Assembly: GCA_944470555.2 (NCBI GenBank)
Contig: OX104127.1
Span: forward strand, 159,997,276 to 160,061,275
Length of the DNA stretch: 64,000 bases
DNA from: Heterobilharzia americana
Lineage: Eukaryota > Platyhelminthes > Trematoda > Strigeidida > Schistosomatidae
Reading direction: 5' to 3'
Shown here: positions 44,086 to 55,069 of the stretch, piece after piece
How positions within the stretch are numbered: position 1 is the first letter of the stretch
How the letters are laid out: every line of letters begins with the position of its first letter
The notes under the pieces: model-generated
Seen by the model: only the letters and a program-made list of their open reading frames with translations
The model's database searches: none
What the model was told of the DNA's origin: nothing
Made by a program: the position numbers and the translations under genes

Positions 44086-45235
44086 ACTGGCTTTTCAGAA
44101 CTAATAAATTTGACATAACACTTTTTTTAAGTACATATGAAGGATCGATTTGAAATCACTGAAACTGATTCAGGCTAACCTAAATTTATTCAAAATTAAG
44201 CAATCTCCTTCCGTAGTATGAATGGTAATGAAGATTTCACATTATACTACTTTAAATTATTTAAGTAGCATGTGAATTTAAACGAAAATCGTCTCTACCA
44301 CTTAGTGACTTCACCGCAAATTTGGTCGATACACTTCAAGCAGCGCCAAGTACTACGAACTAGCCACTAGTGACTAATTTGTGCATTTATGGGTGATTAT
44401 TTGTAACAAGGTTTACTTTGTTTTTATGACTATCTAAAGTCATATAGTTCATTTGTTAATAAGTTGCTGCCAATTTGTAAGATTTAGGCGCCCAGTTGAC
44501 AGTTGGTAGAGCATCGAGTCGGTAACCCGAAATCCTGCTGCAGTCAATAATTTAAGTTCGTTTCATTTGTTATCACTCAGTTAGCACTTATTTGTACCAG
44601 TATTTGTACACATTTATATAATAGGTGCGCTTGACTGACAGCTAACTTCGGACGCAAGATCAACTGACTTCAATAGGGAAGAAGACTGAACTGGATAGAA
44701 GAGTTTATTTCTCTGAGAAGAATAGTCAGTTAATGACGAATGACCTTGTTCAGACTTGGAAACATTAACATATTAAAAGCAAGCATTAACCAATTAAATA
44801 ATTACCTTGAAAATAGAGAGGAATAAACTACTAGCCATGCAGTAAAAATGGCGCGCAAACGACAGTTTAAAATGTTTGGATTGATAAACAATATCTTATG
44901 GAAATCTGAGGCTTTCCAATATTTTCACAGAGAGAATAAACAAATTAGCCTATCTTTAGTTAACCGTCTACCGCATAAACGATTAACACATTACTGTTGC
45001 ATTTCGCTTTTTTGTGTTAAGGCTGTAAATATTCTGATGAAATCAATTGTGATTCATCTTTCTCATTCTGTCTAATCCTAAAGGTTTTTCATAAATATCC
45101 AATTACTTCTTTAACAAGCTCCTTTTCATTATGATACACGGTGCTAATGGTGAGGTATTTAACTTCAAGTTTCAGAATATTTGAAGTAAGCATCTTTGGT
45201 TTATTTACCCATCTGTAGGGAACATAGAACATTGA
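44086..45235. other. AT-rich DNA with one tRNA-like SINE trace
   Basis: At 44484-44560 (plus) there is a tRNA-like head with box A (GACAGTTGGTAGAGC) but a destroyed box B. A 75-codon frame at 44848-45075 has no recognised domain. The rest is unassigned. Confidence 0.4.
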
Positions 45236-45239
45236 ATTC

Positions 45240-45425
45240 TGATCCAGTGGTGCAATGGCAACGTGTTGGCCGCTAGACCTGAAGGTCCTGGGTTCGATCC
45301 TCGGTGGGGTGAGGTCATGAGTGCGTACTGCTGAGGAGTCCCATACTAGAAACAGACAGTTGTCCGGGGCTCCAAGATTTCCAATATTCCTACATCTGGT
45401 GTCAGTCCATGATCACAACCAACTT
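45240..45425 (+). repeat. tRNA-SINE with decayed CUGAGGA hammerhead
   Basis: Box A TGGTGCAATGGCAACG (45248-45263) and box B GGTTCGATCC (45291-45300) are intact. Downstream, CTGAGGAGTCCCATACTAG (45331-45349) keeps the 5' half of a hammerhead core, but the GGAC-GAAA half has decayed (GAAACAGAC). It is the same family as 46010-46150 and the fragments at 50760-51010 and 62470-62580. Confidence 0.7.
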
Positions 45426-45959
45426 AAATAAGAATACCATAGATAGTGTATGGAACTTCAATGTAACTTAAACGGATTAGCATAGTGGAAGGTTGATGGA
45501 TAATAATGATTCAGTTACAAGCCATTACTGTAGACTAATGTTCACATTTGACTTACCTTTTAAGTAATATATAAAAGGGAAGCTGGATAGGATCAAACAA
45601 TCACATTCCTACATTATTACAGTTTCCTCTGGGGAACGACCTTACTTAGTTCATTTTTGAAGAGACAGTAACTTTAACTATCCGATAATAAAGCCAAAGA
45701 GATTGATCCAATTTCGCTAGATAAAAATTCATGCTATTCCTCCTGAATATGGTATTTATCATAGATCGATATTAGTCAGAGAACCAAAGAAATCCTGGAA
45801 GCACTGGATAGCTGTTTTGTCCTGGCATGGAACTCATCAAGAGGTGAGTCTGTGACCGTCAGGTATTGTATTCGACACAGTTTCATTGAGCCACCGGGTT
45901 GGGAGCCAATGATTTACATTTTCACTAAATTTTGAGAGAGTTGTGGAGATTTGGAAATA

Positions 45960-46155
45960 TTTCAAGTTGTTATTCATCGTAGACTGACATCAGTTGGAGG
46001 AACAAAGTTAACCTGGAGGTCGCAGGTTCGATCCCTGGCTGGCGGGGTCGTGGGTGCACACTGCTGAGGAGCTTTATAGTAGGACGAAACAGCTGTCCAG
46101 TGCTCCCAGGTTTCCTTTGTTCCTCCAAGTGATGTCAGTATACGGTGAATAACAA
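45960..46155 (+). repeat. Fold-back SINE copy
   Basis: About 47-base inverted arms (45962-46008 and 46110-46156) flank a SINE core with box B (GGTTCGATCC, 46025-46034) and a hammerhead-like stretch. The left arm replaces box A. The right arm is the normal SINE tail (TTCCTCCAAGTGATGTCAGT), so the left arm is an inverted copy of the tail. Confidence 0.65.
46059..46102 (+). ncRNA. Candidate hammerhead ribozyme with CUGAGGA core
   Basis: Stem I CACTG (46059-46063) pairs with CAGTG (46098-46102). The core CTGAGGA (46064-46070) fits the CUGANGA consensus, in which position 7 is free. GAAA is at 46086-46089. Stem III is the self-complementary ACAGCTGT (46089-46096), and the predicted cut is after C46097 (GUC). 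Stem II has decayed: G46071-C46085 can pair, but the next pair is C/A and the next two are wobbles. The sister copy at 45331 shows the ancestral stem strand GTCCC. Activity is uncertain. Confidence 0.55.
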
Positions 46156-46206
46156 CTTGGGATATTTACATTTTCCTCATGAGATACTGTAACCATCATC
46201 CAACGA

Positions 46207-49200
46207 TTATTATTATTATTATTAGTCCCTTGGGTACCTAGTGGAACATAGGGCTTCAGTAGCACGCCTCCAGTGACCTCTGTTCTCTGGGATCTTTTGA
46301 ACCTGGTTCCACGGTAGCCCACAAGCTCTCATTTCCTCCTCGCACGACCTCCTCCATGTCACCCTTGGACGTCCAACTCGTCGCTTCCCATGAGGATTCC
46401 ATTCGAGGGCCTGGCGTGTGATGTCCTCAGTCGGCCTTCTCAGTGCATGCCCAATCCATCTCCACTTCCTCCTGCATAATTGTTGCGTGATAGGTTCTTG
46501 GTTGGTTCGTTACCAGAGCTCCTTGTTGCTTATTCTTTCTCGCAATCCATCTGATCTTCAGTAGCGAGACAGCGTAAGCAGTTGTTGATGAATGTCTGTA
46601 GTTTATTGGAAATGCCTTTCGTGACGCGCCAAGTCTCTGAGCCATACAAGAGCACTGACTTGACGTTGGTGTTGAAAATCCGTATCTTGTTCCACATGCT
46701 GAGTGCAGAAGATCTCCACATTGGTTTCAGGCTAATGAACGCCTGTCTTGCTTTTCCGATTCTGACTTTGACGTCCTCGTCCGTCCCGCCTGTAGTTGAA
46801 ACAGTGCTTCCTAGATAAGTGAAGGAGGTTACTTCCTTTAAGTTTCTCCCGTTGACGGTGATTGGAGTTTGTTGTTGTTGTTGATGGTGGTGGTGCGGTA
46901 TCTTCATCACTTCTGTCTTCTCTATATTCACCTGAAGTCCCGTCTTAGCTGCCTCTTCTGCCAACTTGTTAGTTTTTGCCTGCAGATCTTCAAGTTTATG
47001 TGACATCAGGCACAAGTCATCGGCGAAATCCAAGTCTTCTAGGTTCTTTTCCGTCGTCCAGTGTATCCCCCTCTTCTCGCTGCCTACTGTTTGCTGCATG
47101 ATCCAGTCCACCACAATAAGGAATATCATGGGGGATAGTAGGCAACCTTGTTTCACTCCTGTCTTCACTTCAGAAGCATCACTGAGCTTCCCATTGTGAA
47201 TTACTTGGCAAGTGGCATCTTCATATAGTTGTTGAATGAGGCGGATAAAGGTTTGCGGTACTCCGTAGTAATGAAGCAGTTTCCAAATTACTTCTCGGTC
47301 AACGCTGTCAAAGGCCTTCTCAAAGTCGATGAAGTTGAGGTACAGAGCTGACTGCCATTCTATGCTCTGTTCTATGATGATGCGAAGCGTTGCAATTTGG
47401 TCTGCACATGATTTGTACTTCTTGAAGCCTGCCTGTTCCGGTCGCAGTTTTGAATCCAGTGCATCTTTAAGCCTCTCCAGGATGATGCGGCTTAATATTT
47501 TGCTTGTTTTGGGTGCACAGGAGAGTGATTCCGCGCCAGTTCTTGCAAGCACTGAGGTCTCCCTTCTTCGGCAGTTTGACAAGGTAACCCTTCTTCCAAT
47601 CGTCAGGTACCTTCTCTTCCTTCCACACCTTCTGCAATAGTGGTGTGAGCATGTCCGCTGTTGTCTCTGCATCTGTTCTCAGTGCTTCTGGCGGTATTCC
47701 ATCTGGTGCTGCTGCTTTCCCACACTTTATGGTGTTCAGGACTTCCATTTTCGTTGGGGGATTAATGTTCACTTGTAATTCAGCGGCTGCAGGTGGTATT
47801 TCTGGACGAAGTGCAGGTGGTGGTCGATTCAAGAGCTTCTTGAAGTGGTCGGCCCATCGTTTCCTCTGTTTCTCTTCTTTCGTAATTAAATTTCCTTCTT
47901 CATCTTTTATTGGTTTCATCTGTGTTGGTCTCTTCCCTGATAGCAACCTGGTTATTTGATACAATGTTGTTAGGTCTCTGTCTCTCTTACCTGCAGCCTG
48001 TTCTGCTTCACTTGCCAGTGTTTCGTAGAAGTGTCTTTTGTCTTTGCGTGCACTCTTCTTCACTTCTTTGTTCATTGTTTTATACATTGTGCTCAGTTCC
48101 TCTTGTCGTTGAGCATCCTTGCACTGATTTATCTTCTGCTTCACCATCCTCCTCTCCTGCTCAATCAGCTTCCAGGTATCCGTCGAGATCCATTCCTTGT
48201 CTTCTTTCTTCTTCCTTCCTAATACTGTTGTGCAGGTTTCTTTCCACATAGCTTTCAAAGACTTCCAGTGTTCTTCTACACAGGTTTCTTCAGGGATGTT
48301 CCTCGACGTCTCCCATTTTGTCTTGATGGCTGCTTTGAAGATCTCCTTTGTAGTTTCATCCTTCAGTTTCCGAGTGTTGTACTTGAATTGAGGTCTATCA
48401 CCAGCTTCCTTGAAGGCTTTTAACTTGATTTGGAGGGTTCCTTGCACTAGATAGTGGTCTGAACCTACATCTGCTCCTCTTCTTGACCTTGTGTTAAGTA
48501 GACTGCGTCTCCATTTTCTTGAGATTGAGATAAAGTCGATTTGATTTTTAGTGTGTCCATCTGATGAATGGTGAAATCCATGTCGCTTTGTGGATATCTT
48601 TGTGCCTGAACACACTGCCTCCAATCACCAAATCGTTGAATGCGCAGAATTCTGCAAACAATTCTCCATTCTCATTCATTTCACCTAGCGCCTCTCGACC
48701 CATGGTTAGTTCTCTTCCCGTGTTGTCCCCTCCCAGTTTGGCATTCATGTCGCCCATTAGAATTTTGATATCGCCAACTGAGGTCTTGTCCAGTGTTGAT
48801 TGAAGTTGTCTGTAGAATTCTTCCTTTTTCTCTTGCTCTGCATTATTTGTAGGTGCATAGCATTGTATGATTGTGACCTTTCTTCCTTTTGAGTTGAATC
48901 TTGCTGTCATGATCCTGATCGTTGAGGAGATTGGTTCCCACTGCATGAGAGCCTTCGATGCTCTTGAGGACATCATGATAGCCACTCCCTCAGTGTGCTC
49001 GTGGTTGGCGTTTGGGTGACTGGAGTAGATTATTGATTCTCCAGTTGACAGTTTGGAGACTCCACTCCCATTCCATCTGCTTTCGCAAATCCCAAGCACT
49101 TCGATGTGATACCTTCTCATCTCCTTTGCAATCTGGGCTGCCTTACCAGCTGGGTTCAAACATGGTAAGGACATTCCATGTCCCCACGTTTACTTTCGCT

Positions 49201-49390
49201 TTCATCGAGAGAAGACACATCGGCCAATTGGCTTCCCGAAGGCTTTCACCAACTGGCGTCATTTCGCCTCTCCGATTCCAGCGGGGAATAAGTTTGTTTT
49301 CATTTTTTATATTTTGTTTGTGCTTTGAAGTTTCTTTAGCGGTTAGATTTGTTTTACGGGGTAGGGTTGCTAGCCCTATGCCCAACCTTC
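46207..49390 (-). mobile_element. RTE-like non-LTR retrotransposon, nearly full length
   Basis: About 3.2 kb, the usual size of an RTE element. It runs on the minus strand from a GC-rich 5' end near 49390 to the conserved GTTCCACTAGGTACCCAAGG block and ATT-repeat tail at 46207-46222. It holds one long ORF broken into several frames. The other RTE fragments in the window are truncated relatives sharing its RT C-terminus and 3' end. Confidence 0.9.
46427..49385 (-). pseudogene. RTE-like endonuclease-reverse transcriptase, frameshifted
   Basis: Frames in order: 49143-49385 (N-terminus, with the VGTWNVLTM endonuclease start), 48548-49174 (rest of the APE-type endonuclease, with GICESRWNGSG and MGDMNAKLG), 47467-48624 (linker and RT fingers, with KNWRGITLL), 46530-47672 (RT palm with FEKAFDSVDR, KQGCLLSP and the catalytic FADD near residue 218) and 46427-46645 (C-terminal tail). 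Four frameshifts, near 49150, 48600, 47500 and 46550, separate them. Catalytic residues are still present, so it died recently. The protein would nick DNA and copy RTE RNA. Confidence 0.9.
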
Positions 49391-49904
49391 CCTCTTAACC
49401 CGGGCTTAGGACCGGCTAGTAACTAGTAAACTAGTTAACCAGTGAGTATCAGAAGTATCAGTGAGTATTTGTTCTCAAACCCGACTTCATTGACCCCATA
49501 CATCACGGTTTCTGACTAGAACTTTCAGAAGTTCATCCCAAGACATATCGTTAATAAGTATGAAGTGGCGTCCCAGAAACCTTTTGGATATTCGTACAGT
49601 AGGCAATGAGCTATACCCCTTTTGCATGAGAGTTAATGATGATGCTTAGTACCTGAATGCCCAAACCTCGGTAGGTGGAGCAAAGTTCAAACCCACATCA
49701 CAATGGTTGATAGTCATCTCTTTAAGCCACTGAACCACACACATCACTACTGATTATTAAGTCGCAGACAGTAACTCACTTCATTTTAATCCTTAATATA
49801 AATTATAAAGTCTGAATTAAAATAAAATAAATCAAATATGTGTACTGTAAATTTCAATTTGTTTTATTCCTTTTGTAAACACCATAGAATGAGTTCAATA
49901 TTAA
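49391..49904. other. 5' flank of RTE; unassigned
   Basis: Bases 49391-49440 may belong to the RTE 5' UTR. The rest is AT-rich without a recognised feature, apart from weak SINE-like text near 49620-49760. Confidence 0.4.
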
Positions 49905-50110
49905 TTTAGTTGATTATGGTTAGCAGAGGAATCCAGTTTGACGCGCGTTTCTTCTTATTTGGGACTCATCAGCCAGATATACTTGGACCTTAGTGAGTGA
50001 TGTTGTTCTCACTGAGACTCGAAACCCATATCCATGGCTTCAAACGCAAAGGCGTTACCTACTGTGCCATGGAGGCACGATAGCCATTTCTTGTACTTGT
50101 ATTAGTTATT
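49905..50110 (-). repeat. Sm-alpha-like SINE with decayed hammerhead
   Basis: On the minus strand box A lies at 50056-50069 and box B at 50013-50026. The hammerhead-derived part has CTGATGA at 49966-49972 and GAAAC at 49947-49951, then GCGCGTC and CTGGATTCC. C11.1 before GAAA is A and stem II is disrupted, so it is probably inactive. It is the same layout as 37211-37400. Confidence 0.75.
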
Positions 50111-50116
50111 GCTATT

Positions 50117-50330
50117 TATTGATATGCTTGTAATTCTCCGTTGTTGTTAATTGGTTGTGGCTACCACAGGAATCCAGGATATGTGTTCCATCCAACCAAA
50201 TTGCCATAATTAACATTTCGGCAATATCGAGGCTTCCGCATAGAAGCCCATATATAGGTTAAACAATTCAGTCGAATAAAATAACGGATAACTACAAGTA
50301 TATCAATAAATAGTAAGTTCAGTATTGTTT
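50117..50330. repeat. Fold-back module adjoining the SINE
   Basis: Starts CTATTTATTGATATGCTTGT and ends with its inverse (CTACAAGTATATCAATAAATAG). The interior carries the GGCAATATCGAGGCTTCC block and, on the minus strand, a hammerhead SINE 3' end (ATCCTGGATTCCTGTGG, near 50160-50180). It is homologous to 36993-37185, but its interior is flipped relative to the adjacent SINE. Confidence 0.65.
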
Positions 50331-50754
50331 AGATAAACTCATCGTTGCACGTTTATCAGCTTTGATGTATGACTTTAAAGCCTCACCCCTCCAACAACTT
50401 ATAAGATAGCCAATAATATTCCTTCATTTTATGAAGAAGTCCTTTACCAGGCAAAATACGAATACCTGATTGGTTATTTCAACAATTGCTAGGACTGACC
50501 TTTAAAGTCGGGCCTTTTCTAGATTTATATGAAATGTTGTATAACAAATGTAAAGCAACCTATTTCTTATTGATAAAGTAAAGAATGAAAGCCAAACAGT
50601 AGTGAATATTGTTAGCATATTCACAGGTTGTTTTTAAACATTTACGCAAGAATACATGAAATGTTATCTACATACAGGTAAGAAAATGTAACTTTCTACT
50701 TTCTACTTTTATGCATACTTTATCTGAGCTTTGAATTCATTACGGAATGATATG

Positions 50755-51010
50755 ATTTGGAGGAATATTGGAAAGTTGGGAGCACTGGACCTGCCACACC
50801 CGGGGATCGAACCCAGTACCATCAAGTTCTTTGACCAGCACATTACCATTGGTTCATATTTTCTATTTCTGTGAGTTTATAATATAGCTCAACCTCTATC
50901 CAATGTTATCAATGAGTAGCTCTCGTCATGTTCCACTTGATTGACTCCACTGCTAAGCGTTCTCATACTAGGAAGAAACAGCTGTCTAATGATATCAGGT
51001 TTCCAATTTT
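50755..51010. repeat. Two fragments of the CUGAGGA-type SINE
   Basis: 50755-50855 (minus) has an intact box B (GGTTCGATCCCC) joined directly to GTCCAGTGCTCCCAA, with the hammerhead 5' half deleted. 50945-51010 (plus) has CATACTAGGAAGAAACAGCT with a decayed core (CTAAGCG). Both are non-functional. Confidence 0.55.
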
Positions 51011-51244
51011 TCTTCATTTGATATCAACCCAATAAAGAATTTCAACCTATAATCAACTAATAAATGTCTACAAAGCTCTAGATTGCCTTTTTTTTCCCTG
51101 ATCTGTTGACTTAAGCGTACGTAAAGATTTTGTTGAAGATTCATCAATTTGAGAGACAAGGAAGGAATCGAACTACAAAGCATCAGTTAATGAAAGAGAA
51201 TTAAACTTGTAACAATAAATCATTATTTATATTGTTACTTCTAT

Positions 51245-51400
51245 TATACCATAGTTGATTTTATTGAACTAATTGGTCGATACTAGTATATAAATTCCAG
51301 TATAGATGCCTTGATATTACCTATAAGAATAGGTGGATGTAACCAGTTGATAAGTCTTGAAAAAGGACGAAACATTTATCCTAGATTTCACACTACTAGT
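51245..51400 (+). repeat. Second-type hammerhead SINE, decayed
   Basis: Matches 42610-42745 from ATAGTTGATT onward. The hammerhead part reads TTGATAAGTC then GGACGAAAC. The core C3 and G8 are changed, so the ribozyme is dead although GGAC-GAAA persists. Confidence 0.6.
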
Positions 51401-51784
51401 CATTATTTAAAGAAAATTCTCTTTGTAATAAATAGAAAATTTTGTTTTAAAGTTTTGTATATGATTGGTAGGAATGAGAAGAGTATCAAGATCATTACTT
51501 TTTAATCAATCAATCGTTTGCAGGCTTGAGTTAACAATACTAGTCTAATAATTCGCTTACATATTTATCATTACTAAAATCGGCAATAAGAGTTTTTTGT
51601 GTGGATAAATTAAGTAGTATCTGAATGTTAAGAAATAGTTAACTTTTTTTTTGTTTTACATATTTCAATGTTTTGAAGAATATTCAGAAAATAAATCGAT
51701 GGATTAACATACAAAGTAGAATGTTATTACCCAATAATGAATAATTGCTCCATCATCTGGAAGGAGAACAATCCAGTTATGAAC

Positions 51785-52945
51785 ACTTATTTATTTAATT
51801 TTATTATTTGTCCCTAGATTGCAATCTGTTCTCTCTGTAGTCTTTTAAATCTCGCTCCAAGACTGCCCACAAACTTCTATTTCTTCCTCACATCATCTCT
51901 TTCATGTCACCCTGTAATGTTCAACTCTTCGTTTCCTATGCTGGTTCTGATCAAGGGCCTTGCCTGGCGCGTGATGTCCCCAGTCGGCATTCTCAGCGTA
52001 TGTCCAATCCAATTCATCTCCACTTTCTTCTTCTGTATACTTGTTAGACAATAAGTTGTTGGTTGATTCGTTGTCAGGCAGCCAGAGTTCCTTGTTACTT
52101 ATTCTTCTTATTTTAGTCATCCATCTTATCTTGAGTATGGAGTAAGCGTAGGCGGCAGCTGTTCATGTATGTTTGTAGTTTGTTGGAAATGCTTTTTGTA
52201 ACGCGCCAAGTCTCTCAAACATCATATACAAGCAATGACTTGGCTGACATTGGTGTTGAGAATCTGGATCTTGTTCTTTGCGCTGAATGCAGTAGACCTC
52301 CACAATGACTTCAAACTAACGAAAGCTTGTCTTGCTTTCCCGATCCTGCCTTTGATATCCTCGTCTGTTCTACCTGTAGTTGAAACGATGCTGCCCAGCT
52401 AGGTAGGTGAAAGAGGCTACTTCCTTTAAAATTCTCCCCCTGATAGTGATTACAGCTTGTTGTTGTTGATGGTGTTGGTTTAGTATTCCAATCACCTCTG
52501 TCTTCTCTATCTTCACTTGAAGTCTCGTCTTCGCTTCCCTACCTCTTCTGTCAACGTGTTAGTTTTCGCCTGCACATCTTCGAGTTTGTGCGAGAAGACA
52601 TTAGACATAAATCATCATCGGTGAAATCCAAATCTTCTAGGCTCTTTTCCTTGGTCCAGCGTATCCCCATCTTCTTGCTCCTCACGGTTTATTGCATGAT
52701 CCAATCCACCATAATCAGGAAGATAGTAGGCAGCCTTTTCTTACTCCTGTCTTCACTTCAAAGGCATCACTGAGCTTCCCATTGTGAATTACTTGGCATA
52801 TAGCCTCTTCATATAGTTGTTGAATGCGAATGATGAAGGTTTGTGGTATTAAAATGGTAATGTTGAAGCACCTCTCTGTCAAATCGCTTCTTGGTCGACG
52901 CTATCCAAGGAAGGCCTTTTCAAAGTCGATAAAGTTGAGATAGAG
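51785..52945 (-). mobile_element. RTE-like retrotransposon fragment
   Basis: A 5'-truncated minus-strand RTE copy. Its 3' end begins TTATTTGTCCCTAG near 51805. It matches 46240-47340 through the C-terminal region, the THHHQ-type linker near 52450-52470, the RT palm near 52590-52790 and the FIDFEKAF region near 52915-52940. Stops and frameshifts are abundant. It is cut at 52945, where another element begins. Confidence 0.8.
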
Positions 52946-53200
52946 AGTAATAACAATAATAATAATAGCAATAAAAATCTCTTTATTCCAAACAACATGT
53001 ATGATACAAAATGAGATTTTCAGCATGGAATATTTCAACATATTCGCTTTACGTACAATATTCCCACTGATAATAATAATTGTTGTATAGTGATATCTTT
53101 TTGCATTTACAAACCCATTCCCAATTGGTGGGAAGTTTTTCCTTTGTCTTGTTCTCAGCCTAAGAAACGAAATTTCGGAAACATTTTAAACAGTGTGAGA
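52946..53200 (-). mobile_element. 3' end of an unidentified retroposon
   Basis: On the minus strand it ends GGAATAAAGAGATTTTTATT followed by ATT triplets, similar in style to the ends at 20240 and 25881. It lies exactly at the broken end of the RTE fragment. The 5' limit and coding content are unclear. Confidence 0.4.
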
Positions 53201-53456
53201 CAGCACATGATGCATTAAGAAGATATTTTATAGATTAAAACATATAGAAAGGGAATATAACTATTGGAGAGCCTTTTCGGTAGCCCAAGATTTAAGGCTG
53301 CTGCAGTGTGTTAACTTCTCAACCAAAAATCCTTTTGCACAGAACAATCCTTGGACCTAGAAATTATAATATAATTATCTGGCATCAGTTTATGCATTCA
53401 CTAGGTATCGTGTTATTTAACAGAGTCTTGTAAACTTATATATGAAAAAAACCCAT

Positions 53457-54570
53457 TGTTGTCTAGTGATATTGTAGTAGGCGCTACCTATCAGGATGGA
53501 TATAAGTAGTATCTACTTAGAGGGCGTGAGAAACCGTAGAGAATTACCAGAAATGGGTAAAAATTCCACCAAAATAAACGCAAGAAGCAATATGGCCTTA
53601 CTAGGGGCAAGTTGAAATACAAGCAGAAGAGGAAATGAAGCATATTGTGCCAATGACTGTTTTAGAGTAAATTGTGCAATATTTGATGACTGCTGTACGA
53701 AACATCATATTAAACATCCCTTCCTGCGTTTCAGTCTTCTTGTTTCTTAAAATTGGTGTCGCAGCTTCTGGACACGATGAAGATTTCTTGGCCTGCAGTG
53801 TTTGAGGATAGAGACATGAAGGTCTTCCTCAGGGACTTGGAGTCGGTCACGAAGCTTGTGGATGTCCGGATCCAGATGGCAAGGTCATGGTGCTTGGCAC
53901 GTTGATGAGGGGTGGAGCGGGAGCAGCATATGATGGGGTGGAAATTATGGATGGGATGGAGACTGGGAAAAGAATGGTTGAATGGCTGGAGGCGAAGTTT
54001 AGCAGCCCAGTGGATAGGGAGCTGGCAGTGCAGCAGTTCCGGAATATGAAACTTGGAATAGACGAAAATCCGCTGGTATTGGCTATAAAGCTGACAAAAC
54101 TAGTTCGACGAACACTTCTCAATTTGGATGATGACTCCCAGGCACAGTTGCTGGCTGCGCAATTCACCGAAAGTGTCCTGAATGCCACTGCCTAGCAGTT
54201 ATGAGAAATAAACGCCAGACTACTTCAAAAATGGAGATGGTGGGAAAAAGAAGAAAGTTTGGATGAATACCAAGAAAAGGCAGCACCAAGACGATCAACA
54301 CTGCTCCAAGCTCACCCTGTTGACTGCAGGACGATTGTAGTGTGTCCTGCTGATCAGAATGGATATAAGTTGTATGTGTTGAGAGGGTGGAAGAAATCGT
54401 AGGCAATTACCAGCAATGGGTAAATATTCTGCCCAGAGAAACATAAGAGACAATGTGGACGTATTAAGGGTGAATCAGGATACAGATAGAAGAGGAAATG
54501 AAGCACATTGCGTGAATGACCGTCTTAGTCGAAGGCGTACAATCTTCTTCTTTCCTAAAATATTACAACA
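53457..54570 (+). mobile_element. Short gag-only LTR element
   Basis: Direct repeats of roughly 250-290 bases (53457-~53745 and 54319-~54570, about 70-75 per cent alike by eye) flank a gag-like frame. Both repeats start TGTTG and share blocks such as GAATTACCAG.AATGGGTAAA and AGAAGAGGAAATGAAGCA. A TGGTGTCGCAGC stretch right after the left repeat could be a primer binding site. There is no protease, RT or integrase, so it is non-autonomous or internally deleted. No target duplication was found. Confidence 0.6.
53777..54195 (+). pseudogene. gag-like protein of LTR element, frameshifted
   Basis: The frame from 53777 starts MKISWPAVFEDRDMKVFLRD, like the N-terminal part of Ty3/gypsy-type gag. 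A single-base shift near 53866 leads into 53887-54195 (102 residues), with WLEAKFSSPVDRELAVQQFRNMK and an AAQFTESVL end, the typical gag core layout. No zinc knuckle is present before the stop at 54193. The product would form the particle that packages element RNA. Assignment rests on motif style, not an alignment. Confidence 0.5.
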
Positions 54571-54589
54571 GAATTTAAAAATTTATTAC

Positions 54590-54761
54590 CATCTGTAAGT
54601 TGGTCAATGTAGGTAGTAACGTTTTCCCCCTGAAAACTGATTCGTTTAGCTATCACATACTTTTTTTCCGTTTTACTTTCTTCCAATGAAATAATTTGAA
54701 GTATTCCCAGTGGAAAAACGACTAAGGCATTTATCAGTAAGAGTGAGTATAGAATTCTCAT
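54590..54761 (-). CDS. Possible host exon with signal peptide
   Basis: On the minus strand ATG at 54761-54759 in good context (CAAATGA) opens a 57-codon stretch. It begins with a hydrophobic leader (MRILYSLLLINALVVFPLG) followed by a charged Glu/Lys segment and an Asn-Val-Thr sequon. It stops being exon-like at GATG-GTAATA, a plausible 5' splice site at 54589. A TTTACAG acceptor-like site lies upstream near 54810. It matches none of the repeat families in the window. The right LTR of the gag element starts about 20 bases downstream. I do not recognise the gene; it may be the first exon of a secreted protein gene. Confidence 0.3.
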
Positions 54762-55069
54762 TTGAGGCGCTTAGATAACTCAGTTAACGCATAACCTTTG
54801 ATTGTTATCTGTAAATTATGTTTTAGTTATATAAAGAAAAACGTACAACAAACAGCATATTTCATCAGTCTTTACATACGTAACTGCTTCTCAGAAAAGA
54901 AACTTATACCAAAGTGGCAAGAGTATACACACATCAATTTAGTCGTAGTATTCAGTGTCTCCGATGAAATCAGAAGTAAATGCCTCTGTACAATCATCTT
55001 ACATCATTCTATTTTGGAAGACCGACCCTACAACTCTTGCTGTAACTAGACATTTCATTTAGGTAAATC

